From Steroidobacter denitrificans (GTDB lineage: Bacteria; Pseudomonadota; Gammaproteobacteria; Steroidobacterales; Steroidobacteraceae), in NCBI RefSeq assembly GCF_001579945.1, contig NZ_CP011971.1:2072001-2136000 (forward strand): 64,000 nt of DNA. Reading direction: 5' to 3'. Position 1 is the first letter of the stretch. Each line of letters starts with the position of its first letter. Made by a program: the position numbers and the translations under genes. Positions 55,634 to 64,000 of the stretch are shown here, one piece after another. The notes beneath the pieces are model-generated. The model made no database searches. It was not told where the DNA came from and saw only the letters and a list, made by a program, of their open reading frames with translations.

Positions 55634-57081
55634 ATGCTGTTCTCGTTCCACCCGCCTCCCAGCACCTTGTACAGAACGACCCGATTGGATTGCTCGGCGA
55701 GCTGAGTGGCGATGAGCGACTGCTGGGCGGCGTACAGGGTGCGCTGCGCATCCAGGAGCACCAGGTAGCTGTCGCTGCCCGCCTCATAGCGTGCCCGCGA
55801 CAGCTCCTCGCCGCGCGTCGCAGCAGCCACCAGCGCTTCCTGGGATGCCTTCTGCTCGGCCAGCGTCCGGGTCAATGCGAGCGCATCAGCCACTTCGCGA
55901 AAACCAGCCTGAATCGACCTTTCGTACTGAGCCAGCGCGATGTCGCGATCCACCCTCGCCACGCCAAGACTGCCGCGCAGACGGCCGCCCTGGAATATCG
56001 GCAGATTGACCTGCGGTGAGAAGCTCCAGAATTTCGTGCCGTCGTCGAAAAGATCCGACAGCTCGTCGCTGGCATGGCCGACGGCACCGGTCAGCCTGAT
56101 CGAGGGAAAGAACGCGGCGCGAGCGGCGCCGATGCTGGCGTTGGCCGAGCGCAGCAGGTATTCGGCCTGCAGCACATCGGGACGGCGCAACAACACCTCC
56201 GACGGCAGGTTGGCCGGCAACGGACTCAGTCCGCTGACCTGCAGTTCGAATCGGGTCGGCAGCGACGCCGCTTCGATCGGGGCGCCGACGAGCAGGCTGA
56301 GCGCATTGATGTCCTGCGCCACGAAGCCGGCATAGCGCGACAAGTCGGTGCGTGCGGTCTCCACCGAAGTCTGCGCCTGGCTCAGATCCAGCGCCGATAC
56401 CGCCCCCAATTCGTAACGCTTCTCCGTCAAGCTCAGCGCCTGCTGGCGGTTGATCAACGCTTCACGAGCGACACGCTGCAATTCCTGGTCGGCGATCAAG
56501 GTCAGATAGGCGTTGGCGATCTCCGCCACCAGGCTGAGCTGCGCGCTGCGGCGCGCTTCCTCTTGGGCAAAGTATTGCTGCAGCGCCGCTTGACTGAGGT
56601 TGCGCACACGGCCGAACAGATCGAGTTCGAAATCGACGATCCCGACGCTCGCGGTAAACTCGTTGCTGGGTGAACGATCGTCCCCGCCGATGCGTGTCAT
56701 CGTCCCATTGATGCCTACCGACGGCAGCCGGTCGGCACGTTGGATCCGGTAGCGTGCGCGGGCGCGCTCGACATTGAGCACTGCTGTGCGCAGATCCCGG
56801 TTGTTCTCGAGGGCCCGCGCAATCAGTTCCTCGAGCCTGGCATCGACGAAGAAATCTCGCCAGCCGATGTCCGCGGCATAAACCTGAGTGAAATCCTGCG
56901 TCTGGACGGCTCCCGGCGTCGCCGCCATCGCCGTGGTCGGCGGCAACGGCCATTGTGCCGGGATCGCTGCATCGGCCTCGGGCAGTTTGGGTTCAAGGAT
57001 ACCGCAGCCCGCGACAGCCAGGCTCGCCAGCATGGCGAGCATCGGCACGGGAGCACGCTTGATCGTCAGCAAGTCACTCAT
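55630..57081 (-). CDS. RND efflux outer-membrane lipoprotein (NodT/OprM family)
   Basis: 483-residue trimeric outer-membrane channel of a tripartite pump. The lipobox is LAVAGC with C26, following a signal peptide. The body has the two OEP repeats ([38 protein letters not shown], then [19 protein letters not shown] and [12 protein letters not shown]). The ATG overlaps the RND pump stop as ATGA. It works with the two upstream genes. Confidence 0.94.
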   Translation of the reverse strand: MSDLLTIKRAPVPMLAMLASLAVAGCGILEPKLPEADAAIPAQWPLPPTTAMAATPGAVQTQDFTQVYAADIGWRDFFVDARLEELIARALENNRDLRTAVLNVERARARYRIQRADRLPSVGINGTMTRIGGDDRSPSNEFTASVGIVDFELDLFGRVRNLSQAALQQYFAQEEARRSAQLSLVAEIANAYLTLIADQELQRVAREALINRQQALSLTEKRYELGAVSALDLSQAQTSVETARTDLSRYAGFVAQDINALSLLVGAPIEAASLPTRFELQVSGLSPLPANLPSEVLLRRPDVLQAEYLLRSANASIGAARAAFFPSIRLTGAVGHASDELSDLFDDGTKFWSFSPQVNLPIFQGGRLRGSLGVARVDRDIALAQYERSIQAGFREVADALALTRTLAEQKASQEALVAAATRGEELSRARYEAGSDSYLVLLDAQRTLYAAQQSLIATQLAEQSNRVVLYKVLGGGWNENSI

Positions 57082-60000
57082 GGGGTGTTGCCTCCTCCAG
57101 CCGGCGAACCTGCCGGGGCGGCACTCGCACCGGCCGATACGGCCGTGTGACGCCCGCCGAACAGACGCTGCACGACCACGAAAAACAAGGGGACAAAAAA
57201 CATGCCCAGCAAGGTGCCGACGATCATGCCGCCCAGCACACCTGTACCGATCGCGCGCTGCGCGCCGGAACCCGCGCCGCTGGCGATCGCCAGCGGCAAC
57301 ACGCCGAGGCCGAAGGCCAGCGAAGTCATGATGATCGGGCGCAGACGGATGCGGACCGCCTGCATGGTTGCCTCGATCAACCGCATGCCGCCTTCCAGAT
57401 TGGCCTTGGCGAATTCGACGATCAGGATGGCGTTCTTGCTGGTCAGGCCGACCGTCGTGAGCATCGCCACCTGAAAGTAGACGTCGCGCTCCATGCCGCG
57501 CAAGGTATTGGCCAGCACCGCGCCGAGGATGCCCAGCGGCGCTACCAGCAGCACCGCGGAGGGCACCGTCCAGCTCTCGTACAGCGCCGCCAGACACAGG
57601 AACACGACCAGCAGCGACAAGGTATACAACAGCGGTGCCTGCGCGCCCGAGCGGCGTTCCTGATACGACACGGCAGTCCACTCGATACCGAAACCCGCCG
57701 GCAGATCGGCCACCAGCCGCTCGATCTCCGCCATGGCGTCACCCGAGGCGACGCCGGGTCTGCCCTCACCCTGAATCTCCATCGCCGGCACACCGTTGTA
57801 GCGTTCCAGCCGCGGCGAGCCGTACTCCCAGCGATAGGTGGCAAATGCCGGAAAGGGCACCATTTCGCCCTCGTCGTTTCGTACCGACCACAAGTTGAAG
57901 TCCTCGGGGACCATGCGGTAGGGGGCATCGGCCTGCAGATAGACGCGTTTCACGCGGCCGCGATCGATGAAATCATCGACGTATTGGCCGCCCCAGGCCG
58001 CCGCCAGCGTCGTATTGACGTCGGCGATCGACAACCCCAGCGCACTGGCCTTCGCCTTGTCGACTTCGATCCGCAACTGCGGCGCGTCCCCCTGCCCGTT
58101 CGGGCGCACATTGACGATCAGCTTGCTGCGGGCCGCGGCGCCCAGCAGCTGGTTGCGCGCGCTCAGGAGTGCCTCATGACCGAGGCCGGCATTGTCCTGC
58201 AGGAAAAAGTTGAATCCTTGGGCGGTGCCGAGTTCCGGCATAGCCGGCACATTGAACGCAAAGGCGAGCGCATCCTGGATCCCGCCCAGGGCCCGCTGGG
58301 CTCGTTCGACCACGGCATCGATGCCGAGTTCTTTCGAGGTGCGCTCGCTCCAGTCTTTCAGGTCGATGAAGGCCATGCCGTTGTTCTGCCCCATGCCGGC
58401 GAAGCTGAAGCCCTGGATCGCGAACATGGATTTGACGGCATCCTTCTCGTTCTCCAGGTAGTGCTGCTCGATCTTCTTGATCGATTCCATCGTGCGCTCC
58501 TGGGTGGCGCCGACCGGCGCCTGTAGCATCGTCATGAATACGCCCTGATCCTCCAGCGGCAGGAACCCGCCGGGCAGGCGCATGAACAGAAGACCGGCCA
58601 CGACGGCCAATGCGCCAAACACGGTCATGAAGCGCGCTGGCCGGCCGAGGATGCCATGCACGCCGCGCTGATACCTGCCGCTGGCATCGTCGAAGGTACG
58701 GCTGAACCAACCGAAGAACGTCCCGAGGAGACCTTTCTCGTCATAGTGTCCGACGCTGTTCGAAGGCTTGAGCAGGGTGGCGCACAATGCCGGCGTCAGC
58801 ACGATCGCCACCAGCACCGACAAGGCCATCGCAGTCACGATCGTGGCCGAGAACTGCCGGTAGATGATGCCGGTGGAACCGCTCATGAACGCCATCGGTA
58901 CGAATACCGCCGACAGCACCAGACCGATGCCGACCAGCGCCCCGGTGATTTGATCCATCGACTTGCGGGTCGCCTCCAGCGGCGAGAGCCCCTCCTCGCT
59001 CATGATTCGTTCGACGTTCTCGACCACGACGATCGCATCGTCGACCAGCAGGCCGATAGCCAGCACCATGGCGAACATGGTCAACATGTTGATCGAGAAG
59101 CCGAGTACGGCCAGTACGCCGAAGGTTCCCAGCAGAACCACCGGCACCGCGATCGTCGGGATCAGGGTGGCGCGAAAATTCTGCAGGAACAGGTACATGA
59201 CCAGGAACACCAGCACGATCGCTTCTATCAGCGTCTCGACCACGTTCTTGATCGACACCTTGATGAAGGGCGTCGTATCGAACGGCACGATCGCTTTCAA
59301 CCCGGGCGGGAAGTAAGGAACCAGTTCATCGAGAGCGGCGCGCACATTGGCGGCCGTCTCCAGCGCGTTGGCGCCGCTCGCCATGGCGACACCGATACCG
59401 CTGGCGGGCTGGCCGTTGAAGCGGCTCAAAATATCGTAGGTTTCGGCGCCGAGTTCGACTCTGGCGACATCGCCGAGCTTGAGCACCGAGCCGTCGCGGT
59501 TGCTGCGCAAGATGATGTCGCGGAACTGTTCGGGCGTATGCAGGCGATCCTGCGCATTGATCGTGGCGTTGAGTTGCTGTCCCGCGGCTGCCGGCGTACC
59601 GCCGAGCTGACCGACAGCGACCTGCGCATTCTGGCTGCGCAGCGCGGCAATCACGTCGGTGATCCCGAGCCGATAGGTATTGAGCTTGTTCGGATCCAGC
59701 CAGATGCGCATGGCGTAGCTCGAACCGAATACATGCAGATTACCGACGCCGGGAACACGACTGAGCGGATCGACCAGATAGGTGGCGGCATAATCGGCGA
59801 TATCGCTGCGCATCATGTCGCCGTCTTCGGAAACGAAGGCCAGCACTATCAGGAAGCCCGATCTGGTCTTGGTGACACTGATGCCCTGGCGCTGCACTTC
59901 CTGCGGCATCAGCGGCATCGCCAGCTGCAGCTTGTTCTGCACCTGCACCTGTGCAATATCCGGATCGGTGTCGTTCTCGAATGTCAGCCTGATCGTGGCC

Positions 60001-60260
60001 TGGCCATTGGCAGCGCTGTTCGAGGAGAAGTACATGAGGCCGTCCAGGCCCTTCATATTCTGCTCGATGATCTGGGTCACGGAGTCTTCGACGACTTTGG
60101 CCGAGGCACCGGGATACAGCGCATGGATCTCGATCGAGGGCGGCGCGATGGTGGGATACATCGACACCGGCAGGGTAAAGACCGCCAGCGCGCCGGCCAG
60201 CATGATGACGATCGCGATGACCCAGGCGAAGATCGGGCGATCGATGAAGAAGCGTGCCAT
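57078..60260 (-). CDS. HAE-1 family RND efflux pump
   Basis: 1060-residue inner-membrane proton-driven drug exporter, AcrB/MexB type. It starts [20 protein letters not shown]. The proton-relay Asp pair is in [18 protein letters not shown] near residue 406. The TM9-12 region has [19 protein letters not shown] with the conserved Lys, and the porter domains lie in between. Length is as in AcrB (1049). It follows the membrane-fusion gene by 12 bp and overlaps the OMF by ATGA. Substrate range cannot be predicted. Confidence 0.96.
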   Translation of the reverse strand: MARFFIDRPIFAWVIAIVIMLAGALAVFTLPVSMYPTIAPPSIEIHALYPGASAKVVEDSVTQIIEQNMKGLDGLMYFSSNSAANGQATIRLTFENDTDPDIAQVQVQNKLQLAMPLMPQEVQRQGISVTKTRSGFLIVLAFVSEDGDMMRSDIADYAATYLVDPLSRVPGVGNLHVFGSSYAMRIWLDPNKLNTYRLGITDVIAALRSQNAQVAVGQLGGTPAAAGQQLNATINAQDRLHTPEQFRDIILRSNRDGSVLKLGDVARVELGAETYDILSRFNGQPASGIGVAMASGANALETAANVRAALDELVPYFPPGLKAIVPFDTTPFIKVSIKNVVETLIEAIVLVFLVMYLFLQNFRATLIPTIAVPVVLLGTFGVLAVLGFSINMLTMFAMVLAIGLLVDDAIVVVENVERIMSEEGLSPLEATRKSMDQITGALVGIGLVLSAVFVPMAFMSGSTGIIYRQFSATIVTAMALSVLVAIVLTPALCATLLKPSNSVGHYDEKGLLGTFFGWFSRTFDDASGRYQRGVHGILGRPARFMTVFGALAVVAGLLFMRLPGGFLPLEDQGVFMTMLQAPVGATQERTMESIKKIEQHYLENEKDAVKSMFAIQGFSFAGMGQNNGMAFIDLKDWSERTSKELGIDAVVERAQRALGGIQDALAFAFNVPAMPELGTAQGFNFFLQDNAGLGHEALLSARNQLLGAAARSKLIVNVRPNGQGDAPQLRIEVDKAKASALGLSIADVNTTLAAAWGGQYVDDFIDRGRVKRVYLQADAPYRMVPEDFNLWSVRNDEGEMVPFPAFATYRWEYGSPRLERYNGVPAMEIQGEGRPGVASGDAMAEIERLVADLPAGFGIEWTAVSYQERRSGAQAPLLYTLSLLVVFLCLAALYESWTVPSAVLLVAPLGILGAVLANTLRGMERDVYFQVAMLTTVGLTSKNAILIVEFAKANLEGGMRLIEATMQAVRIRLRPIIMTSLAFGLGVLPLAIASGAGSGAQRAIGTGVLGGMIVGTLLGMFFVPLFFVVVQRLFGGRHTAVSAGASAAPAGSPAGGGNTP

Positions 60261-60272
60261 GGGGACTCCGGA

Positions 60273-61505
60273 TCAGCGTCGAGGGGCCGCTGCGACGATC
60301 GTCGGGTCGATCCGGGATCCGCCGGCGTTCAGCGCCCTGGGCGTATCCTCCGGCATCTCCATTTCGGTGGCCTGCACGAGTGCGCCCGCCTGAACCTTCT
60401 GCAGGCCCGCGACGATCACCCTGTCCCCGGCCAGCAGACCACCCTCCACCAGCCACTGATCGGCGATCGCGCGGCTGACCTGCACCGATCGCACCTGGAC
60501 CGTGTTGTCCTCGCCGACCACCATGGCCGTGGTGTTGCCGCGCGGATCGCGCGCCACGGCTCGCTGCGGCACCAGCAGTGCGTTCTGACGCACGCCATGA
60601 CCGATGATGGCACGTACATACATGCCCGGAAGCAACACATGGTCCGGGTTGGGCACCACGACCCGCAGTGCAAAACTTCCGGTCGAAGGATCGACCGTAA
60701 CCTCGGAAAATGCCAGCTTGCCGTCATGTGCGTAGCGCTCTCCATCCTCCAGCAGGATCGTCACCGGAAGATTCTCGGTACTTTCCAGCCGGCCGGTATC
60801 CAGCGCCTTGCGCAGTGCCAGCAGTTCGGCGCTGGACTGGGTCACATCGACATAGATCGGATCGAGTTGCTGAACGGTGGCCAGGGGAACGGTCTGATTG
60901 GCGGTCACCAGCGCACCTGCGGTGACGGATGAGCGGCCGATACGACCGCTGATGGGCGAGTCGATCCGCCCGTAGCCGACCAGGATCTCGGCGCTGCGCA
61001 CCGCCGCCTTGGCAACCTCGACATCGGCCTCGGCCTGGCGCAATGCCGCGATCGCATTCTCCTCGTCCTGCTGGCTCACGGCATCGATCTTGGCCAGCTC
61101 CTGTGAGCGCGTGGCCGTGAGGTGTGCAGACTTCAGCGTCGCCTCGGCACGGGCAAGCGATGCCTTCGCCCTGGCCAGATCGGCACGGTAAGTGGCGTCA
61201 TCGATCTGGTACAGCCCCTGACCCGCCTTGACCCGGCCGCCTTCCGTGAACAGGCGCTGCTGCACGATGCCGGTGACCTGGGGACGCACCTCGGCCACCA
61301 GGAAGGGATGGGTTCGCCCCGGCAGTTCACGGGTCAGCGTAACCGAGGCCGGCTGTAGCGTCACCACCGTGACGGGGATGGCGGCGGGCGTCCGGGCATC
61401 CGGCGCCTGCCGGCCGCAGGCGCCCAATACGGCAAGCGCGACGCCGCTCGAAAGGACGAAGACTGTGCGGCGCAGGAAAAGGCGCCAGGACGTTGAACGT
61501 GACAT
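60273..61505 (-). CDS. RND efflux membrane-fusion lipoprotein (AcrA/MexA type)
   Basis: 410-residue periplasmic adaptor. The lipobox is LGAC with C30. It has VRPQVTGIVQQRLFTEGGRV, a coiled-coil hairpin (about 100-170), the barrel-sandwich part and the beta-barrel DPIYVDVTQSSAELLALRK. The start is set at ATG 61505, giving a normal-length signal peptide; ATG 61541 is in frame and possible, and neither has a strong ribosome-binding site. First gene of the operon, with a TetR-type operator about 80-100 bp upstream. Confidence 0.94.
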   Translation of the reverse strand: MSRSTSWRLFLRRTVFVLSSGVALAVLGACGRQAPDARTPAAIPVTVVTLQPASVTLTRELPGRTHPFLVAEVRPQVTGIVQQRLFTEGGRVKAGQGLYQIDDATYRADLARAKASLARAEATLKSAHLTATRSQELAKIDAVSQQDEENAIAALRQAEADVEVAKAAVRSAEILVGYGRIDSPISGRIGRSSVTAGALVTANQTVPLATVQQLDPIYVDVTQSSAELLALRKALDTGRLESTENLPVTILLEDGERYAHDGKLAFSEVTVDPSTGSFALRVVVPNPDHVLLPGMYVRAIIGHGVRQNALLVPQRAVARDPRGNTTAMVVGEDNTVQVRSVQVSRAIADQWLVEGGLLAGDRVIVAGLQKVQAGALVQATEMEMPEDTPRALNAGGSRIDPTIVAAAPRR

Positions 61506-61585
61506 GGGGGTCTCGGAGCTATGGACAGGGACAGAGGGCATCGGAATTCGATGAATTGCGCGAACTCAAACTGCCGCCGATGCAA

Positions 61586-61603
61586 AGAATGAACGATCAT
61601 TCT
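61586..61603. promoter_or_regulatory. TetR-type operator of the RND operon
   Basis: AGAATGA-ACGA-TCATTCT is an 18-bp dyad with perfect 7-bp arms. On the minus strand it starts 6 bases after a TTGACA -35 element and therefore lies in the promoter spacer and -10 zone, where a repressor would block RNA polymerase. The TetR protein encoded at the end of the operon is the natural candidate. Confidence 0.65.
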
Positions 61604-61609
61604 CCCTTC

Positions 61610-61615
61610 TGTCAA
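61610..61615 (-). promoter_or_regulatory. -35 element of the RND operon promoter
   Basis: On the minus strand this is a perfect TTGACA. A -10 16-18 bases downstream falls inside the dyad at 61586-61603 and is only a 3-of-6 match, so the promoter is likely weak. The first start codon is about 70-105 bases further on. Confidence 0.5.
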
Positions 61616-61994
61616 TCGGCTGTCGGTGAATATTCGCCGGATCTTGGTTCAAGCAGGGCTTTCGGCACCGCCGGATGCGAATACAGTGATCGGCTTCACA
61701 CTGAAAGGCCGCCGGCCGGGATCGGGCCGGAGCCGCGGCGGGGCCGGCTCGAGACCCGTCATACCGGGAAGACGTGTGCTTGTATTTGCATCGAATACCC
61801 CCAGATTGTAACCTTCGCGCCCCCGAAGGGCCGCGGATTCCGTGGAGTCGACCGAACTCACCACAGCGTGAGTTTTCTGGGCCTTTCATTCAGGGCCCGC
61901 AAGAGCCGCGGTACGCATGATGTACCGGGCACGGTTTCACCCAGATCCCCAGCCGAATCCTGGTGGATCGCGTAAGAGATCCTCCGGCGCCGAA
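61616..61994. other. intergenic region before the polyamine genes
   Basis: About 380 bases without a supported gene. A GC-rich dyad (CCGGCC with GGCCGG, around 61710-61730) is the only clear structure. A frame in phase with the decarboxylase reaches back to 61917 but lacks family resemblance. I found no convincing plus-strand promoter. Confidence 0.4.
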
Positions 61995-63092
61995 ATGATT
62001 CAGACCCCGTATTACCTCATCGACAAGCAGGAGCTGCTGCGCAATATGCGCATCCTGCAGCTCGTGCGCGAGCGTTCCGGCGCGAAGCTGCTGCTGGCCC
62101 TGAAATGCTTTGCGGCCTGGTCGGTGTTCGATCTCATGCGCCGGCACATGGACGGCACCACCTCTTCTTCATTGTATGAAGTCAGGCTGGGCCGCGAGAA
62201 ATTCGGCGGCGAGACGCATGCCTACAGCGTGGCCTATGCGGATCATGAAATCGACGAAGTGATCTCGTACGCCGACAAGATCATTTTCAATTCCATCGGC
62301 CAGCTGGAGCGTTATATGGATCGCACCGGCGAGCTGCCGCGCGGTCTGCGCCTGAATCCCGGCATGAGCAGCTCCAGCTTCGATCTCGCCGATCCCGCGC
62401 GCCCCTACAGCCGTCTGGGGGAGTGGGATATCGCCAAGGTCGAACCGTATTGCGAACGGATTTCCGGCTTCATGATCCACAACAATTGCGAAAACCGCAG
62501 TTTCGAGCTGTTCGATGACATGCTCGGCCGGATCGAGGCGCGCTTCGGCGCCTTGTTCGAGCGCGTCGAGTGGGTCAGCCTGGGCGGCGGCATACATTTC
62601 ACCGGCGCGGATTACCCGCTGGAAGCATTCTGCGAGCGGCTCAGGATGTTTGCACAACGCTATGGCGTACAGGTCTATCTCGAACCCGGCGAGGCGGCCA
62701 TCACGCGCAGCACGACCTTGGAAGTGAGTGTGCTGGACACTTTGTACAACGGCAAGCACCTGGCGATCGTCGACAGTTCGGTCGAGGCGCATATGCTCGA
62801 TCTGCTCATCTATCGGGAACGCGCCAGAATCGAGTCCGATACCGGTGCGCACACCTATATGGTCTGTGGAAAATCCTGCCTGGCGGGAGACATCTTCGGC
62901 GAGTTCCGCTTCGAGAATGCGCTGCAGGTGGGTGACCGGCTGTCCATCCAGGACGCTGCCGGTTACACGATGGTAAAAAAGAACTGGTTCAACGGCGTTC
63001 GCATGCCGGCGATCGTAGTTCGCGAACTCGATGGCACCCTCGAGGTACAGCGGGAATTCTCGTTCGAGGATTACGCGGCCAGCCTTTCCTGA
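61995..63092 (+). CDS. nspC: carboxynorspermidine/carboxyspermidine decarboxylase
   Basis: 365-residue PLP enzyme of the alanine-racemase fold that decarboxylates carboxy(nor)spermidine to (nor)spermidine. The PLP lysine is K37 in LLLALKCFAAW. Other signs are TTSSSLYEVRLGREKFG, GLRLNPGMSSS, EWVSLGGGIHFTG, YLEPGEAA and the C-terminal catalytic Cys in VCGKSCLAGDIFGEF. Length matches the family. ATG 61995 was chosen by homology; ATG 61917 is in frame. It lies 46 bp before its pathway partner, so the substrate is made next door. Spermidine versus norspermidine cannot be decided. Confidence 0.94.
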   Translation: MIQTPYYLIDKQELLRNMRILQLVRERSGAKLLLALKCFAAWSVFDLMRRHMDGTTSSSLYEVRLGREKFGGETHAYSVAYADHEIDEVISYADKIIFNSIGQLERYMDRTGELPRGLRLNPGMSSSSFDLADPARPYSRLGEWDIAKVEPYCERISGFMIHNNCENRSFELFDDMLGRIEARFGALFERVEWVSLGGGIHFTGADYPLEAFCERLRMFAQRYGVQVYLEPGEAAITRSTTLEVSVLDTLYNGKHLAIVDSSVEAHMLDLLIYRERARIESDTGAHTYMVCGKSCLAGDIFGEFRFENALQVGDRLSIQDAAGYTMVKKNWFNGVRMPAIVVRELDGTLEVQREFSFEDYAASLS

Positions 63093-63138
63093 AGACTGGC
63101 CGGCTTTCGTCAACTCCCAAAGGAGGTTCACACACGAA

Positions 63139-64000
63139 ATGAAAAAGAATGTTCTGATCATCGGCGCAGGCGGAGTCGCCCAGGTCGTGGCTCACAAGTG
63201 CGCACAGAACAACGATGTGCTTGGCGATGTGCATATTGCTTCCAGAACCGTGGAAAAGTGCCGCAAGATCGTCGAATCCGTCCACGAAAAGAAGGCTCTC
63301 AAGGTGGACGGCACGCTCGCGGCGCATACGCTCGATGCGCTGGATACCGAGGCCGTCAAGGCGCTGATCCGCTCCACGGGCAGCCAGATCGTGATCAACG
63401 TAGGCTCGGCCTTCGTCAACATGTCGGTGTTGTCCGCCTGCATCGACACGGGCGCCGCCTATCTGGATACCGCCATTCACGAAGATCCTCTCAAGATCTG
63501 TGAAGCACCGCCGTGGTATGCCAACTACGAATGGAAGCGCCGCGAGGAATGCGCGCGCAAGGGCATCACCGCCGTGCTAGGCGCGGGTTTCGATCCGGGA
63601 GTCGTCAACGCCTACGCGGCCCTCGCGCGCGATGAATATTTCGACAAGATCGAATCGGTGGACATCATCGACGTCAATGCCGGTGAGCATGGTCGTTGGT
63701 TCGCGACCAATTTCGATCCTGAAATCAACTTCCGTGAATTCACCGGGCAGGTCTGGTCCTGGCAGAACCGCCAATGGGTTTCGAACCAGATGTTCGAAGT
63801 CAAGAAGGTGTGGGACTTGCCGGTGGTGGGCGAGCGTACGACCTATATGACCGGCCACGATGAAATTCATTCCTTGTCGAAAAATCTGGACGTGCCGCAT
63901 GTGCGCTTCTGGATGGGTTTCGGCGAGCGCTACATCACTGTCTTCACGGTGCTGAAGAATCTTGGTCTGCTATCGGAACAGCCCATCACGACCGCCGAAG
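63139..64000 (+). CDS. carboxynorspermidine/carboxyspermidine dehydrogenase (saccharopine dehydrogenase family), partial
   Basis: The gene is open to the end of the window, so 287 codons are seen and the 3' end is missing. A perfect AGGAGG lies 12 bases before ATG 63139. The N-terminus MKKNVLIIGAGGVAQVVAHK is the NAD(P)-binding Rossmann motif of the Lys1/saccharopine family; later AYLDTAIHEDP, VLGAGFDPGVVNAYAA and VDIIDVNAGEHGRWFATNF are typical of the polyamine branch. It condenses an aspartate semialdehyde with a diamine, giving carboxy(nor)spermidine for the decarboxylase upstream. This pathway replaces S-adenosylmethionine-dependent SpeDE. Confidence 0.93.
   Translation, partial: MKKNVLIIGAGGVAQVVAHKCAQNNDVLGDVHIASRTVEKCRKIVESVHEKKALKVDGTLAAHTLDALDTEAVKALIRSTGSQIVINVGSAFVNMSVLSACIDTGAAYLDTAIHEDPLKICEAPPWYANYEWKRREECARKGITAVLGAGFDPGVVNAYAALARDEYFDKIESVDIIDVNAGEHGRWFATNFDPEINFREFTGQVWSWQNRQWVSNQMFEVKKVWDLPVVGERTTYMTGHDEIHSLSKNLDVPHVRFWMGFGERYITVFTVLKNLGLLSEQPITTAE

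Noticed and set aside
58656-60932. 758-residue plus-strand open frame opposite the RND pump
   Set aside because: Antisense shadow of the pump gene with biased composition and no family resemblance.

Overview
The window is a high-GC chromosomal segment of a gammaproteobacterium. The main evidence is the conserved block rpsB-tsf-pyrH-frr-uppS-cdsA-dxr-rseP-bamA-skp-lpxD-fabZ-lpxA-lpxB-rnhB-dnaE with map-glnD-dapC-dapD running divergently, the arrangement of pseudomonads and relatives. GTP-type PEP carboxykinase, a carboxyspermidine route to polyamines, a large TonB receptor and a P450/CoA-transferase cluster would fit an environmental degrader of the Nevskiales/Steroidobacter kind. That placement is inference only. 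I saw no rRNA, tRNA, CRISPR array, insertion sequence or prophage.

Region by region. (1) 375-9390, plus strand: an accessory cluster with a class III CoA-transferase, a cytochrome P450, an amidohydrolase, a DGC-type zinc-binding protein, a two-subunit 2-oxoacid:acceptor oxidoreductase, a ferritin-like diiron protein, a 2[4Fe-4S] ferredoxin and a flavin reductase fused to a MarR-like domain. It looks like a catabolic operon with its own low-potential electron supply, and it is the best candidate here for an undescribed system. (2) 9485-28553, minus strand: envelope, translation and replication block (S2/EF-Ts, UMP kinase, RRF, undecaprenyl-PP and CDP-DAG synthesis, DXP reductoisomerase, RseP, BamA, Skp, lipid A enzymes, RNase HII, DNA Pol III alpha). 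(3) 28970-34643, plus strand: map, glnD, dapC, dapD. (4) 34749-42700: phosphate control (pstCAB without pstS; phoB-phoR-phoU-dsbB), interrupted by dapE on the plus strand. A Pho-box-like site and a 12-bp repeat array lie in the pstC leader.

(5) 42839-50372: tsaB, a YoaA-type helicase, a small secreted protein, pckG with a good sigma-70 promoter, a class III cyclase-FHA protein and dusA. (6) 50632-61505: LysR regulator, TonB-dependent receptor, secreted SnoaL-like protein, and an RND efflux operon (MFP, RND pump, OMF) ending in its own TetR gene, with a palindromic operator next to the promoter. (7) 61995-64000: carboxynorspermidine/carboxyspermidine decarboxylase and the start of its partner dehydrogenase, which runs off the window.

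Many minus-strand genes are translationally coupled by ATGA, GTGA or TGATG overlaps (lpxB/rnhB, dxr/rseP, cdsA/dxr, pstC/pstA, phoU/dsbB, RND pump/OMF/TetR). These overlaps were used to fix several start codons. Four-copy 12-bp tandem repeats occur in bamA, in pstC and upstream of pstC, a recurrent local feature.
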